Under the pieces are notes generated by a model. The model was not told where the DNA came from, did no database searches, and saw only the letters and a program-made list of their open reading frames with translations. From Bacteroidales bacterium (lineage in GTDB: Bacteria > Bacteroidota > Bacteroidia > Bacteroidales > Muribaculaceae): a stretch of DNA of 64,000 bases. The stretch spans positions 51,707 through 115,706 of the forward strand of contig JAAVFQ010000003.1 of the NCBI GenBank assembly GCA_014800685.1, read 5' to 3'. The position numbers and the translations under genes are program-made. This document shows positions 53,791 through 62,122 of the stretch, piece by piece (the stretch's first letter is position 1; each line of letters opens with the position of its first letter).

Positions 53791-54398
53791 ATAATATCTA
53801 CCTGCAGCTCATCTGGGCTTATATAAAGATAGGCATCTTCGGCTTCGGCGGGGGCTACGCCATGTTGTCATTAGTGGAGAAAGCGGTGGTAGGGCCCGGA
53901 TGGATATCGGAGACAATGTTTACCGATATCGTGGCCATCTCCCAGATGACCCCCGGCCCGATAGGCATTAATTCCGCTACCTATATCGGCTATGTGGCCC
54001 CCGGCTCAGTCTCGCCTGAATATAGTGGAGTGGCCTGGGGACTTCTCGGATCATGTCTGGCGACGCTTGCCGTGGTTCTACCCTCATTCTTTCTCGTTTT
54101 GTATAGCTCTCACTTCATAAGACGTCATCACGAAAGCGGGATAATAAAGGGAATCTTCATGGGGCTGCGCCCGGTAGTGGTTGGTCTGATAGCCTCCGCG
54201 GCGTTAATGCTTATGAATGCTTCCAATTTCAATCCCAACGGGATAAGCTGGCAACTGGTGGTAAATATCGTGATAAGCGTTGTGGCCTTCTGTCTGGTAT
54301 TCTTTCCTATACCGGGAAGCGGAGGTAAAAAGAAGATTCATCCCATATTAGTTATAATACTGGCCGGACTTGCCGGCTATCTTATCTATGGATTATAA
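53787..54398 (+). CDS. Chromate transporter family protein, second half-size subunit
   Basis: A 203-aa partner of the preceding gene, with YIKIGIFGFGGGYAMLSLVEKAVVGPGWI and IVAISQMTPGPIGINSATYIGYV (PGP-type signature). Five or six hydrophobic helices are expected. The start ATG overlaps the stop of the first subunit, and its stop overlaps the folC start region, so the three genes form one translational unit. Confidence 0.92.
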   Translation: MNNIYLQLIWAYIKIGIFGFGGGYAMLSLVEKAVVGPGWISETMFTDIVAISQMTPGPIGINSATYIGYVAPGSVSPEYSGVAWGLLGSCLATLAVVLPSFFLVLYSSHFIRRHHESGIIKGIFMGLRPVVVGLIASAALMLMNASNFNPNGISWQLVVNIVISVVAFCLVFFPIPGSGGKKKIHPILVIILAGLAGYLIYGL

Positions 54399-55689
54399 AG
54401 AAGCTCTTGACTATCTATATTCACAGCTCCCGATGTTTTCGAGGGTTGGAGCTGCTGCTTATAAACCCGGGCTGCAGACGTCAGAAAAACTTGATGAATA
54501 TTTCGGGCATCCTCACAAAAAATTTCATTCTATCCACATAGGAGGCACCAATGGCAAGGGAAGCACCTCACACCTTCTTGCCTCCACCCTTCAGGCTCAG
54601 GGATATAAAACAGCTCTATACACATCGCCACATCTCGTGGACTTCCGAGAGAGAATGAAAATCAATGGAGAGATGATTCCGGAGGAACGCGTGATAGATT
54701 TCGTGGAAAGATTTCGCGCTTCAGATTACGACGGACATCCGAGTTTCTTTGAACTCACCATGATGATGGCTTTCGACTGGTTTGCCAGTGAGGGAGTGGA
54801 CTATGCAGTTATAGAGGTGGGCATGGGCGGTCGTCTTGACTCTACCAACATTATTACTCCGCAGGGGTGTGTGATAACTAATATTTCCAGCGACCACACA
54901 CAGTTTCTGGGCAGCACTGCCGCTGCTATAGCCCGTGAAAAGGCCGGCATTATAAAGAAAGGGATTCCGGTAGTGATCGGCGAGGCCACAGGCGACGTGC
55001 GCAGGGTGTTTGAGGATAAAATAAATGAAGTAGACACCGTAGGCATCTTTGCAGAAGACCATCCTGCCATCCGAGATATCAACATTCATCCGGAAGGGGG
55101 CATCTCCGGAGATGCTGAACTCGTCGGCCGCTTCTCCACTACCCTTTCAGGAGACTATCAGGTAAAGAATCTGAACACCTACTTCACTGCCGTGAAAATG
55201 CTGCGCGATGCCGGCATAGAAATTTCAGAGAATGCCGTACAGAAAGGAGTGAAAGATGTGGAGAGCATGACCGGCTTCAGAGGACGCTGGACACGACTCT
55301 GCGACTCTCCTCTTACAATATGCGACACGGGACACAATGAGGGGGGACTGAAATATAATTTCTCTCAGCTGGAAAGAATCATGAGCAGCAGGCCGAAGAG
55401 TGCGCGGTTGCACATAGTAGCGGGGTTTGTGGCGGATAAGGACATTGATCATATTATAGAGCTCTTCCCTAAAGATGCAGAATATTATTTCACCCAGGCC
55501 CAAATCCCACGGGCACTTCCAGTGCGGGAGCTGATGGCTAAAGCTGAGGCCATCGGGCTTAAAGGAGAATCGTTTTCCGAAGTAGCAGAGGCTTACAGAG
55601 AGGCTACAAAGAGAGCGGCTGCGGAAGACGTGATATACGTAGGAGGCTCGACATTTATAGTAGCTGATTTGCTTGCGGCCATTGAATAG
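54388..55689 (+). CDS. folC: Folylpolyglutamate/dihydrofolate synthase
   Basis: This 433-aa ligase adds glutamate to (dihydro)folates. The P-loop HIGGTNGKGSTSHLLASTL lies near residue 50, followed by TALYTSPHLVDFRERMKING. The Mg-binding YAVIEVGMGGRLDSTNII and ITNISSDHTQFLG confirm the family; CDTGHNEGGLKYN marks the C-terminal domain. I start at the ATG overlapping the stop of the preceding chromate gene; a TTG six codons earlier is less likely. Confidence 0.95.
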   Translation: MDYKEALDYLYSQLPMFSRVGAAAYKPGLQTSEKLDEYFGHPHKKFHSIHIGGTNGKGSTSHLLASTLQAQGYKTALYTSPHLVDFRERMKINGEMIPEERVIDFVERFRASDYDGHPSFFELTMMMAFDWFASEGVDYAVIEVGMGGRLDSTNIITPQGCVITNISSDHTQFLGSTAAAIAREKAGIIKKGIPVVIGEATGDVRRVFEDKINEVDTVGIFAEDHPAIRDINIHPEGGISGDAELVGRFSTTLSGDYQVKNLNTYFTAVKMLRDAGIEISENAVQKGVKDVESMTGFRGRWTRLCDSPLTICDTGHNEGGLKYNFSQLERIMSSRPKSARLHIVAGFVADKDIDHIIELFPKDAEYYFTQAQIPRALPVRELMAKAEAIGLKGESFSEVAEAYREATKRAAAEDVIYVGGSTFIVADLLAAIE

Positions 55690-55739
55690 TTAATCTTCAT
55701 ATTACCATCGCGTCATTTTTTCGCGCCTTCCAAATAAAA

Positions 55740-55782
55740 TTCCCTGATGACTCAACCTTATTGGTCGTCAGGGAGTTTATAT
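55740..55782 (+). terminator. Terminator after folC
   Basis: TTCCCTGATGAC and GTCGTCAGGGA pair with one mismatch, followed by GTTTATATT. Confidence 0.75.
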
Positions 55783-55808
55783 TATAGTGACATCACCTAC
55801 TATAAACT

Positions 55809-57074
55809 ATGAAAAGCAAAATAAAATCTCCCGCTGCCGTCTCGCTTGGCATACATTTCACATTCTTTGTGATATATATGGCCGGACTGAGTGCTTTCGG
55901 CTCCTTTGTCAACGATATGTATCTCCCCTCGCTCCCCTCCATGACAAAGTTTTTCCACTGCTCAGCATCCGTAGTCCAGCTTGGACTCACCACGGGAATG
56001 ATAGGACTTGCATTGGGCCAACTTATCCTTGGGCCGATAAGTGATAAATATGGCCGCAAGCCGGTTCTTATCCTATCCATGATACTCTTCACGATTGCGG
56101 CTATCGTGAGCATTTTTTCTCCGACTATAAATTTTTTCCTCATTTGCCGTCTATTTCAAGGCTTCGGTGCCTCGGCAGGATATTTTCTTGCCCGTACTAT
56201 TCCGGCAGACGTATATGAGGGGAGGCCTCTGGCCAAGACAATGGCAATCATTGGAGCTATTAATGGCTTTGCGCCGGCTTCGGCACCGGTCATCGGCGGT
56301 CTGATAGCTATAAAATGGGATTGGCAGGGGGCATTCGCAGTGCTGGCCATATTCTCCATAATCCTTCTGCTCTTCTCTCCGAAACTGAAAGAGACTCTTC
56401 CACCGTCAAAAAGAGATAATGGGAGTTTGCTTCAGGCCTTCGGAAGATATGGCACACTTCTTCGCAATAGAAAGTTTATGACACATGTGCTCCTCAAAGG
56501 GGCCTCTCTCGGCATCCTGTTTGCCTACATTTCCGGAGCGCCCTTTATATATCAGGATGAATTCGGCTTTTCCAAATTGGGATTTGGCGGAATCATGGGA
56601 GCAAACGCATTGGCAGTAGCAGCCGGGGCAATGATAGCTCTGCGCTTTAAGGTACTGAAGAGAGCTGCCCTTGCGGGGAGTATCGGTGTCATGATATGTG
56701 CGATAATTCTCGCAATTTTCATATTTACACTTCACAATCTCTGGAGTTTTGAGGTGTTCATTCTGCCACTTCTCTTTTGCCTCGGTATGAATTTCACTGT
56801 CAGCAATACTTTGTCAATGAATGAGGGACGCAGCGATGCCGGAGGCGCCTCAGCCATTCTGGGTATCGGGGGTTATCTCTTTGGAGCGGTAGTTAGTCCT
56901 CTTGTGGGCAAAGGTAATATCATGCACTCCACTGCCATTGTAATTCTCACGGTAGCCTTCATCACACTCATATTTGCTTATTTCAGCAGCAGACTCGCTC
57001 CCGACCCTAATATGGTAGATACTAAAGAAAATGCCGATGCAGAAAATGCCGGGCATAGCAATAGCTCCAAATAG
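55809..57074 (+). CDS. Bcr/CflA-type multidrug efflux MFS transporter
   Basis: A 421-aa 12-helix protein. The start (AFGSFVNDMYLPSLPSMTKFFHCSASVVQLGLTTGMIGLALGQL) and the MFS motif A, GPISDKYGRKPVLI, are those of Bcr/CflA. RLFQGFGASAGYFLARTIPADVYEG gives motif C-like features. The family exports bicyclomycin, chloramphenicol or other small molecules; here the substrate is unknown. The gene has a short spacer to a DUF805 gene on the same strand. Confidence 0.9.
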   Translation: MKSKIKSPAAVSLGIHFTFFVIYMAGLSAFGSFVNDMYLPSLPSMTKFFHCSASVVQLGLTTGMIGLALGQLILGPISDKYGRKPVLILSMILFTIAAIVSIFSPTINFFLICRLFQGFGASAGYFLARTIPADVYEGRPLAKTMAIIGAINGFAPASAPVIGGLIAIKWDWQGAFAVLAIFSIILLLFSPKLKETLPPSKRDNGSLLQAFGRYGTLLRNRKFMTHVLLKGASLGILFAYISGAPFIYQDEFGFSKLGFGGIMGANALAVAAGAMIALRFKVLKRAALAGSIGVMICAIILAIFIFTLHNLWSFEVFILPLLFCLGMNFTVSNTLSMNEGRSDAGGASAILGIGGYLFGAVVSPLVGKGNIMHSTAIVILTVAFITLIFAYFSSRLAPDPNMVDTKENADAENAGHSNSSK

Positions 57075-57122
57075 TGAAACAGAATAACTTTTTGATTTTC
57101 CAACCTATAAAATTATCTCGTT

Positions 57123-57584
57123 ATGTATCAGAAAACAGTAGGCTTCATTCAAGCCATTAAAATGGGCTTCAACCGTTTCCTGTCTATCTCAGGACGCTCG
57201 TCCCGCTCCGAGTTCTGGTGGTGGTATCTTTTCATTGTGATCATAAGCTACCTGGTCACCATTCCTGCGCTTTCTCCTCTTTTCTCTGATCCTACAGCAT
57301 TTGCGACTGCTGCCAATCCCACGGAATTGTATGCGAAGATGTTTGCAGCCTTAGGAACCGGAAGTTCCCTGGCGCTCTTTCTTCTATGGATTTTCGAGAT
57401 TCTGGCGATGGTGCCAATCACTTGCCGTCGACTTCACGACACAGGCAGAGGCGCAGGATGGTTTTTCATCTCTTTTGTGCCCTTCATCGGAGGGATCTGG
57501 CTCTTCATCCTTCTTCTTCTACCCTCTGAGCCCCAAACCAACAGATTTGGAGAGATACCCAACCTTGCGGAGAGCGGATGGTAA
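57123..57584 (+). CDS. DUF805 membrane protein
   Basis: This 153-aa protein has a DUF805 domain: FNRFLSISGRSSRSEFWWWYLF near the N-terminus, then CRRLHDTGRGAGWFFISFVPFIGGIWLFILLL. Three or four membrane helices are seen. In the family the function is unknown. It lies 48 bp after the MFS gene and may share its transcript. Confidence 0.92.
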   Translation: MYQKTVGFIQAIKMGFNRFLSISGRSSRSEFWWWYLFIVIISYLVTIPALSPLFSDPTAFATAANPTELYAKMFAALGTGSSLALFLLWIFEILAMVPITCRRLHDTGRGAGWFFISFVPFIGGIWLFILLLLPSEPQTNRFGEIPNLAESGW

Positions 57585-57670
57585 TAGGATGACATCTCGC
57601 GTGCTGCGAGCCTATTAATACATTTTAAGAAAGCTCGCATTCGTATATATATTAATTTTTCTCACATATA

Positions 57671-57710
57671 AAGAGAGAGCGGTTCAGATTATCTGACCGT
57701 TCTCTCTTTA
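57671..57710. terminator. Bidirectional terminator between DUF805 and rng
   Basis: AAGAGAGAGCGGTTCAGAT and ATCTGACCGTTCTCTCTT form a long near-perfect stem between convergent genes. Confidence 0.85.
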
Positions 57711-57742
57711 TATTAGAATTTAAAAGTATGTTCTGTTATCTT

Positions 57743-59362
57743 TCAATCATTATCTCTAGCAGAGACCTTAGAATGTGATTTTGTATGACTACTGTTAACG
57801 TCCTTTTCTTCTTTAAGATCTATTTCCTGCTTGTCACCATCCAAGACCTTATACTCCAGATATGCGAGAGACTCATCACTGAGGATTTTGAAGTTGCGGC
57901 CATATTCTCTACGCCATTTACCATATAGGGAGAAAACGCCCTTTTTGACATAGGCTTCTACAAATGGATGAACAAACATAGTGAATTTCTTCACTTTGAG
58001 GTCATTGACAAGATAGTCAATCTTCTCTTTCAGCTTATCGGTGAAAAGCAGAGAAGGCTGTATCTCCCCTTTGCCAAAGCATGAGGGACAGGTCTCACTG
58101 GTGGCGATGTCAAGTGCGGGTCTGACTCTCTGTCTTGTGATCTGCATAAGACCGAACTTGGATAGGGGAAGAATGTTGTGTCTGGCACGGTCATTAGCCA
58201 TAATCTGGCGCATGTGGTCATATAGAGCTTGCCTGTGCTCAGCCTTGTTCATGTCGATGAAGTCGATGACAATGATACCGCCCATATCTCGGAGTCTCAG
58301 CTGTCTGGCTATTTCATCGGCGGCCCTTAGGTTTACTTCCAGGGCATTTGTTTCCTGGTCGTTACTAGCTTTTGAGCGATTTCCTGAATTGACGTCAATC
58401 ACATGAAGGGCCTCTGTATGCTCGATGATGATATAGGCACCGCTTTTGAAGGAGACGGTTTTCCCGAAACTGCTCTTAATCTGCCGAGTGATGCAGAAGT
58501 GATCGAAAATCGGGATATCTTTCTGATAAAGCTTTACGATGTCTTTTCTATCGGGAGCAATAACTCCCACATAGTCCTGAATCTGGGCGAAGGTTTCTTC
58601 ATCATTGACGTGTATACTCTCAAATGATGGGCTGAACACATCTCTTATAATGCTTACGGCTCTTGAGTCTTCTTCGTAGATAAGAGAGGGGGGTTCGGAG
58701 CGTTGCATCTTGGCAATAGCATCTTCCCAGCACTTCACGAGCGAGCGTAGCTCGGCATTAAGTTCGGCTACTCTTTTGTTTTCGGCGGAAGTTCTAATGA
58801 TAACTCCAAAGCCTTTTGGCTTTATTGAGCCGATGAGGTGCTTTAATCTCATTTTCTCCTCAGTAGACTTGATCTTCTGTGAAATAGAGATTTTATCGCC
58901 GAAAGGGATCAGCACCATGAAGCGTCCGGTAAAAGAGAGGTCAGTAGTGAGTCTCGGGCCTTTAGAGGAAATTGGCTCTTTGGCTATCTGGACAAGCAGC
59001 GTGTCACCTTGCTTCAGGACATCTGCGATTGAGCCATGCTTAGGGATGTCGGGCTCTCTTTTGAAGTGAGAGATGTCGGGAAGAGATTTCTTATTGGCAA
59101 GGGCCTCGCTAATGAATTTGTAGTAAGTGCTAAACTGCGCACCAAGATCGAGATAATGAAGAAAAGCATCCTTTTCATAGCCTACATTAATGAAGGCCGC
59201 GTTCAGTCCGGGCATAAGCTTATGCACCTTGGCGAGATAGAGGTCGCCGACGGCATACGCGATGTTACGACTCTCCTTCTGAAGGGATACGAGACGTGAA
59301 TCTTCGAGTAGTGCTATCGAGATTTCTTTCTGCTGAACGTCAACTATTAATTCGCTTTTCAT
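57743..59362 (-). CDS. rng: Ribonuclease E/G family endoribonuclease
   Basis: A 539-aa RNase G-sized protein. The S1 domain (GDLYLAKVHKLMPGLNAAFINVG) is interrupted in the expected way, and the RNase E/G catalytic region has HVIDVNSGNRSK and GGIIVIDFIDM with the Mg-binding Asp residues. The zinc-link TCPSCFGKG follows. It lacks the long C-terminal scaffold of E. coli RNase E; its tail is only lightly charged. It processes rRNA and mRNA. A long, hairpin-rich leader (59363-59643) precedes it. Confidence 0.94.
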   Translation of the reverse strand: MKSELIVDVQQKEISIALLEDSRLVSLQKESRNIAYAVGDLYLAKVHKLMPGLNAAFINVGYEKDAFLHYLDLGAQFSTYYKFISEALANKKSLPDISHFKREPDIPKHGSIADVLKQGDTLLVQIAKEPISSKGPRLTTDLSFTGRFMVLIPFGDKISISQKIKSTEEKMRLKHLIGSIKPKGFGVIIRTSAENKRVAELNAELRSLVKCWEDAIAKMQRSEPPSLIYEEDSRAVSIIRDVFSPSFESIHVNDEETFAQIQDYVGVIAPDRKDIVKLYQKDIPIFDHFCITRQIKSSFGKTVSFKSGAYIIIEHTEALHVIDVNSGNRSKASNDQETNALEVNLRAADEIARQLRLRDMGGIIVIDFIDMNKAEHRQALYDHMRQIMANDRARHNILPLSKFGLMQITRQRVRPALDIATSETCPSCFGKGEIQPSLLFTDKLKEKIDYLVNDLKVKKFTMFVHPFVEAYVKKGVFSLYGKWRREYGRNFKILSDESLAYLEYKVLDGDKQEIDLKEEKDVNSSHTKSHSKVSARDND

Positions 59363-59643
59363 TCAATATGGATTGATATAAGATTTCAGAGTAATTTCAC
59401 TTTAAAAATAATAGCCTCGGACGCTATAGGGATTTCTCTACGAGAACCTTTAAGCGAAATGCCTCGGAAACGATCCGGAGACAGGAAACTTTTAAAGTAA
59501 AACCGACTCTCAGAAAAAAGAGACAAACTACCGGTGTCGGATCAACCGACACTTTCGTTTGCCCTTTATTCCACTCTGAGAAATTCCGGCACCAGAATAT
59601 TTTGTGCCGCGGGTTTTCCCTCACCCGGCGTCGTGAAGAAATA
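59363..59643 (-). promoter_or_regulatory. Structured 281-nt leader of rng
   Basis: No gene lies here. The minus-strand RNA has a hairpin GTGTCGG-TTGAT-CCGACAC (about 59541-59559) and repeated short complementary motifs (TCTCAGAG / CTGAGAG, CCTCGGA / TCCGAGG). RNase E messages are autoregulated through their leaders in other bacteria; whether that holds here is not known. Confidence 0.4.
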
Positions 59644-59733
59644 TTATTTCTTCTTGTGACGATTCTTTCTCAGTCTTTTCTTTCTTTTGTGAGTAGCCAT
59701 CTTATGGCCTTTTCTCTTTTTTCCGCTTGGCAT
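59644..59733 (-). CDS. 29-aa basic protein, AURKAIP1/COX24-like (mS38-type small ribosomal protein)
   Basis: The protein is MPSGKKRKGHKMATHKRKKR then LRKNRHKKK, 29 residues with 16 Lys or Arg. It matches the short Bacteroidetes proteins called AURKAIP1/COX24, related to mitochondrial mS38 and actinobacterial bS22, which sit in the small ribosomal subunit. The KMATHKRKKRLRKNRHK core is the family signature. It stands between HU and rng on the same strand. It is too short for many gene finders. Confidence 0.85.
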   Translation of the reverse strand: MPSGKKRKGHKMATHKRKKRLRKNRHKKK

Positions 59734-59924
59734 AATAAACTGTTTTTTTAAGCATACATCTTGAAGACGTAAGCCTGTGGTTATAATTTCGTTAAAGATG
59801 GAAGCCGGAGTCTACTATGCAGACTCATTAATCTGCTTCCGCCGGGAGAGAATCCTTATAATTTAGAGAATCTGACCTCAGCTTGCTATATCATCGTGGG
59901 GTCATAAACTCAGTCATTTCGGAA

Positions 59925-60197
59925 TCATTTCACCTGCTCAAGGAAAATCTTTGAGGGCTTGAAAGCCGGCACTTTGTGCTCGGGAATGCGAATAGTGGTA
60001 TTCTTGGAAATGTTACGAGCAGTTTTTTCGCGACGGGTTTTCAGAACAAAACTACCGAATCCGCGAAGGTACACATTATTTCCATCGGCCATGGAGTCCT
60101 TGACCACTTCCATAAACTTCTCAAGAGTGACAAGCACCGCGGCTTTTTCAATGCCCGTGCTACGAGAAATTTCATTTACAATATCTGCCTTTGTCAT
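59925..60197 (-). CDS. HU-family DNA-binding protein
   Basis: A 90-aa HU/IHF fold: TKADIVNEISRSTGIEKAAV at the N-terminus, then NVYLRGFGSFVLKTRREKTARNISKNTTIRIPEHKVPAFKPSK, the DNA-binding arm and last helix. The RNP-like arm residues are intact (IRIPEHKVPAFKPS). It compacts DNA and helps recombination and replication. Its start is preceded by AT-rich DNA (60198-60403); no clear consensus promoter was found there. Confidence 0.95.
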   Translation of the reverse strand: MTKADIVNEISRSTGIEKAAVLVTLEKFMEVVKDSMADGNNVYLRGFGSFVLKTRREKTARNISKNTTIRIPEHKVPAFKPSKIFLEQVK

Positions 60198-60403
60198 TTC
60201 TAAAGTAGTAATATATCTAAATTATTATTATTTTCGTGCTCAAACTGTCAGTCAACGGACGGGCATTTTGAGTTTTGGCACTGCAAATATCGCAATAATT
60301 TTTGAATCTATTGCAACAACTCGCCGATTTTTCGCATATTAGAGGCATTTTTTTTTAATTCACCTCTCTTTCACCGATTTTCACTTCACCGCAGGAGCCA
60401 CTT

Positions 60404-61000
60404 TCAGTCTATTCTGCTGACTCCATCTACCGCAAGTAGTTTGCCACTGAGTTCGCTAAATTTCTCGTCTCTGGTGCGGAGTGTTATCTCGCAGGTGTTA
60501 TCAAATGTCTGCCTCACTATCTCCACGCCATCCATCTTAGCCAGTTTCATCACGTCGTTCATGGACATATAAGGGAACGTGACTGATATTTCGCTCATCT
60601 TGAACATTTCACGCACGCCAGCATTCTCTATGGCAAGACGAGCAGCTTCACGATAGGCCACTATAAGACCTGACGTGCCGAGCTTAATTCCGCCGAAATA
60701 TCTCACTACGGCTATTAAGACATCTGTGAGTCCGAAGCTGTTGATTTGTCCTAATATGGGTTTTCCAGCAGTTCCGGAGGGTTCTCCATTGTCATTCAGC
60801 TGCCATTCGGTGCGGTCGGGTCCTATCATGTAAGCCCAACACACATGGCGCGAATCATGATATTCATTCTGAATTTTCTTTATGATTTCCTTTGCCCTGT
60901 CAGCACTCTCCACCGGGAAGGCAAAAGAGAGAAATCGGCTCATTTTTTCCGTGTATTTTCCCTCTCCGGGGCCTGATAGGGTGTAATATATGTCGCTCAT
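60404..61000 (-). CDS. YigZ/IMPACT family protein
   Basis: About 198 aa. The IMPACT N-terminal signature DRAKEIIKKIQNEYHDSRHVCWAYMIG is followed by NDNGEPSGTAGKPILGQINSFGLTDVLIAVVRYFGGIKLGTSGLIVAYREAA, the defining block; a ferredoxin-like C-terminal domain completes it. The role in bacteria is unclear, although eukaryotic IMPACT regulates translation stress signalling. The frame extends five codons further upstream to 61015; MSDIYYT at 61000 seems the natural start. Confidence 0.92.
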   Translation of the reverse strand: MSDIYYTLSGPGEGKYTEKMSRFLSFAFPVESADRAKEIIKKIQNEYHDSRHVCWAYMIGPDRTEWQLNDNGEPSGTAGKPILGQINSFGLTDVLIAVVRYFGGIKLGTSGLIVAYREAARLAIENAGVREMFKMSEISVTFPYMSMNDVMKLAKMDGVEIVRQTFDNTCEITLRTRDEKFSELSGKLLAVDGVSRID

Positions 61001-61070
61001 CATTTCTCTGACCACACATCACCGCGAAGTGTGGCTGCTCATTTTTGGATTATGGAATGTAGATGATTCT

Positions 61071-61122
61071 AAGCAAGTATTAAAAACGATAATATGAGTC
61101 GAAAATCTTCTATACTTACTTA
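61071..61122. repeat. Short MITE-like element (52 bp) upstream of yigZ
   Basis: AAGCAAGTATTAAAAACGAT AATATGAGTC ... CTTCTATACTTACTTA. A near copy is at 62049-62105; the pair forms a subtype sharing CGATAATATGAG. Confidence 0.6.
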
Positions 61123-61138
61123 AGAAAAAACATTAGCG

Positions 61139-61172
61139 CAGAGAGTGCGCCGGAGACAAATCCGTCGCACTC
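61139..61172 (-). terminator. Terminator after the DJ-1/PfpI gene
   Basis: GAGAGTGCG and CGCACTCTC arms around an imperfect loop; a T-rich tail follows on the minus strand. Confidence 0.6.
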
Positions 61173-61197
61173 TCCTGCCTTAATGATAGTTGATCTA

Positions 61198-61785
61198 TTA
61201 TCCGAAGTAAAGGTCTGTTTCAGAAAACTCTTTAGGGAATAGAAGTAAGTCGCCGGCTACACGATTAGCCACTTCTTCTCCAAATTGGCACTTCACGATA
61301 TTGAGCGCCCAGAGCATGGCATTGCCCGGGCCATTGCCCGTGACGATATTCTTGCTCACGACTACAGGACGGTCTTCATAGATATCTTCTCCGAGCATAC
61401 CTTCAAATCCGGGATAGCATGTGGCATGATGCCCGGCAAGGAGGCCGGACTGAGCAAGAACTACCGCAGGCGCCGCGCAGATAGCAGCTATTCTCCCCCC
61501 CTTGCTATGGTGAGAAGAGAGAAGACCCTGAAGAGGGGCAAATTCATAGAGGTTAGTTGCCCCCGGCATTCCACCGGGAAGAATCAGCCAGTCTATATCC
61601 TTGAAGAGAGTGTTGTCATAGATGACGTCGGCCGTGATAGTAATCCCGTGCGCTCCCTTCACCTGAAGGGCAGAGGTGATAGACACTGTCTTGAGCGACA
61701 TGCCTGCTCTGCGCAGAATGTCAATAGCAGAGATGGCTTCCATTTCTTCAAAACCATCTGCAAGAAATAAGAATGATTCTTTCAT
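61198..61785 (-). CDS. DJ-1/PfpI family protein
   Basis: A 195-aa class I glutamine-amidotransferase-like protein. The nucleophile elbow is AAICAAPAVVLAQSGLLAG (Cys near residue 104), with the conserved Glu in LFLADGFEEMEAI near residue 15, and GNGPGNAMLWALNIV near the end. The family includes DJ-1, YajL and ThiJ with chaperone, deglycase or protease activities still debated. It has its own terminator. Confidence 0.92.
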   Translation of the reverse strand: MKESFLFLADGFEEMEAISAIDILRRAGMSLKTVSITSALQVKGAHGITITADVIYDNTLFKDIDWLILPGGMPGATNLYEFAPLQGLLSSHHSKGGRIAAICAAPAVVLAQSGLLAGHHATCYPGFEGMLGEDIYEDRPVVVSKNIVTGNGPGNAMLWALNIVKCQFGEEVANRVAGDLLLFPKEFSETDLYFG

Positions 61786-61949
61786 AATATGAAGTCTAAT
61801 TTGTTCGTTCGCTGCCGATGTAACATCCAGAACACCACCTTGTTATATCACTCACTCTGACAAATGTACCAATTCTGAGCGCTTACTTCGGCCGTTCATT
61901 CCTCAAATTTAATCATTTTTTCTGAAAAATTCAAAATCTTGAATCTCTT

Positions 61950-61981
61950 TTTGCTCTTGACACTCAAATTTTGTAATTTTG
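61950..61981 (+). promoter_or_regulatory. Promoter of apbE
   Basis: TTTG (61950-61953) and TAATTTTG (61974-61981) stand 20 nt apart. Confidence 0.8.
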
Positions 61982-62048
61982 CATACTATTTTTGTCCGGT
62001 TATCTTTTAGCGCTGCAGGCTCCCGCACGTTATCCGGCTTTACTTACT

Positions 62049-62105
62049 AAGTAAGTATTCAAAATTAATCGATAATATGAGATTAGAAATCTTTTATACT
62101 TACTA
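62049..62105 (+). repeat. Short MITE-like element (57 bp) in the apbE leader
   Basis: AAGTAAGTATTCAAAATTAA TCGATAATATGAG ... ATCTTTTATACTTACTA; close to the copy at 61071-61122. It lies between the apbE promoter and its start codon. Confidence 0.6.
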
Positions 62106-62122
62106 ATGTTACTACCCTGTCT

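Larger units (their letters stand above)
61786..62122. other. Divergent spacer between the DJ-1 and apbE genes
   Basis: No gene is supported. It holds the apbE promoter at 61950-61981 and a short repeat element at 62049-62105. Confidence 0.6.

Noticed and set aside
53170..54398. Chromate transporter pair as a frameshifted single ChrA
   Set aside because: Each half has its own start and complete CHR domain with an ATGA overlap, which is the normal two-gene form of short Chr proteins.
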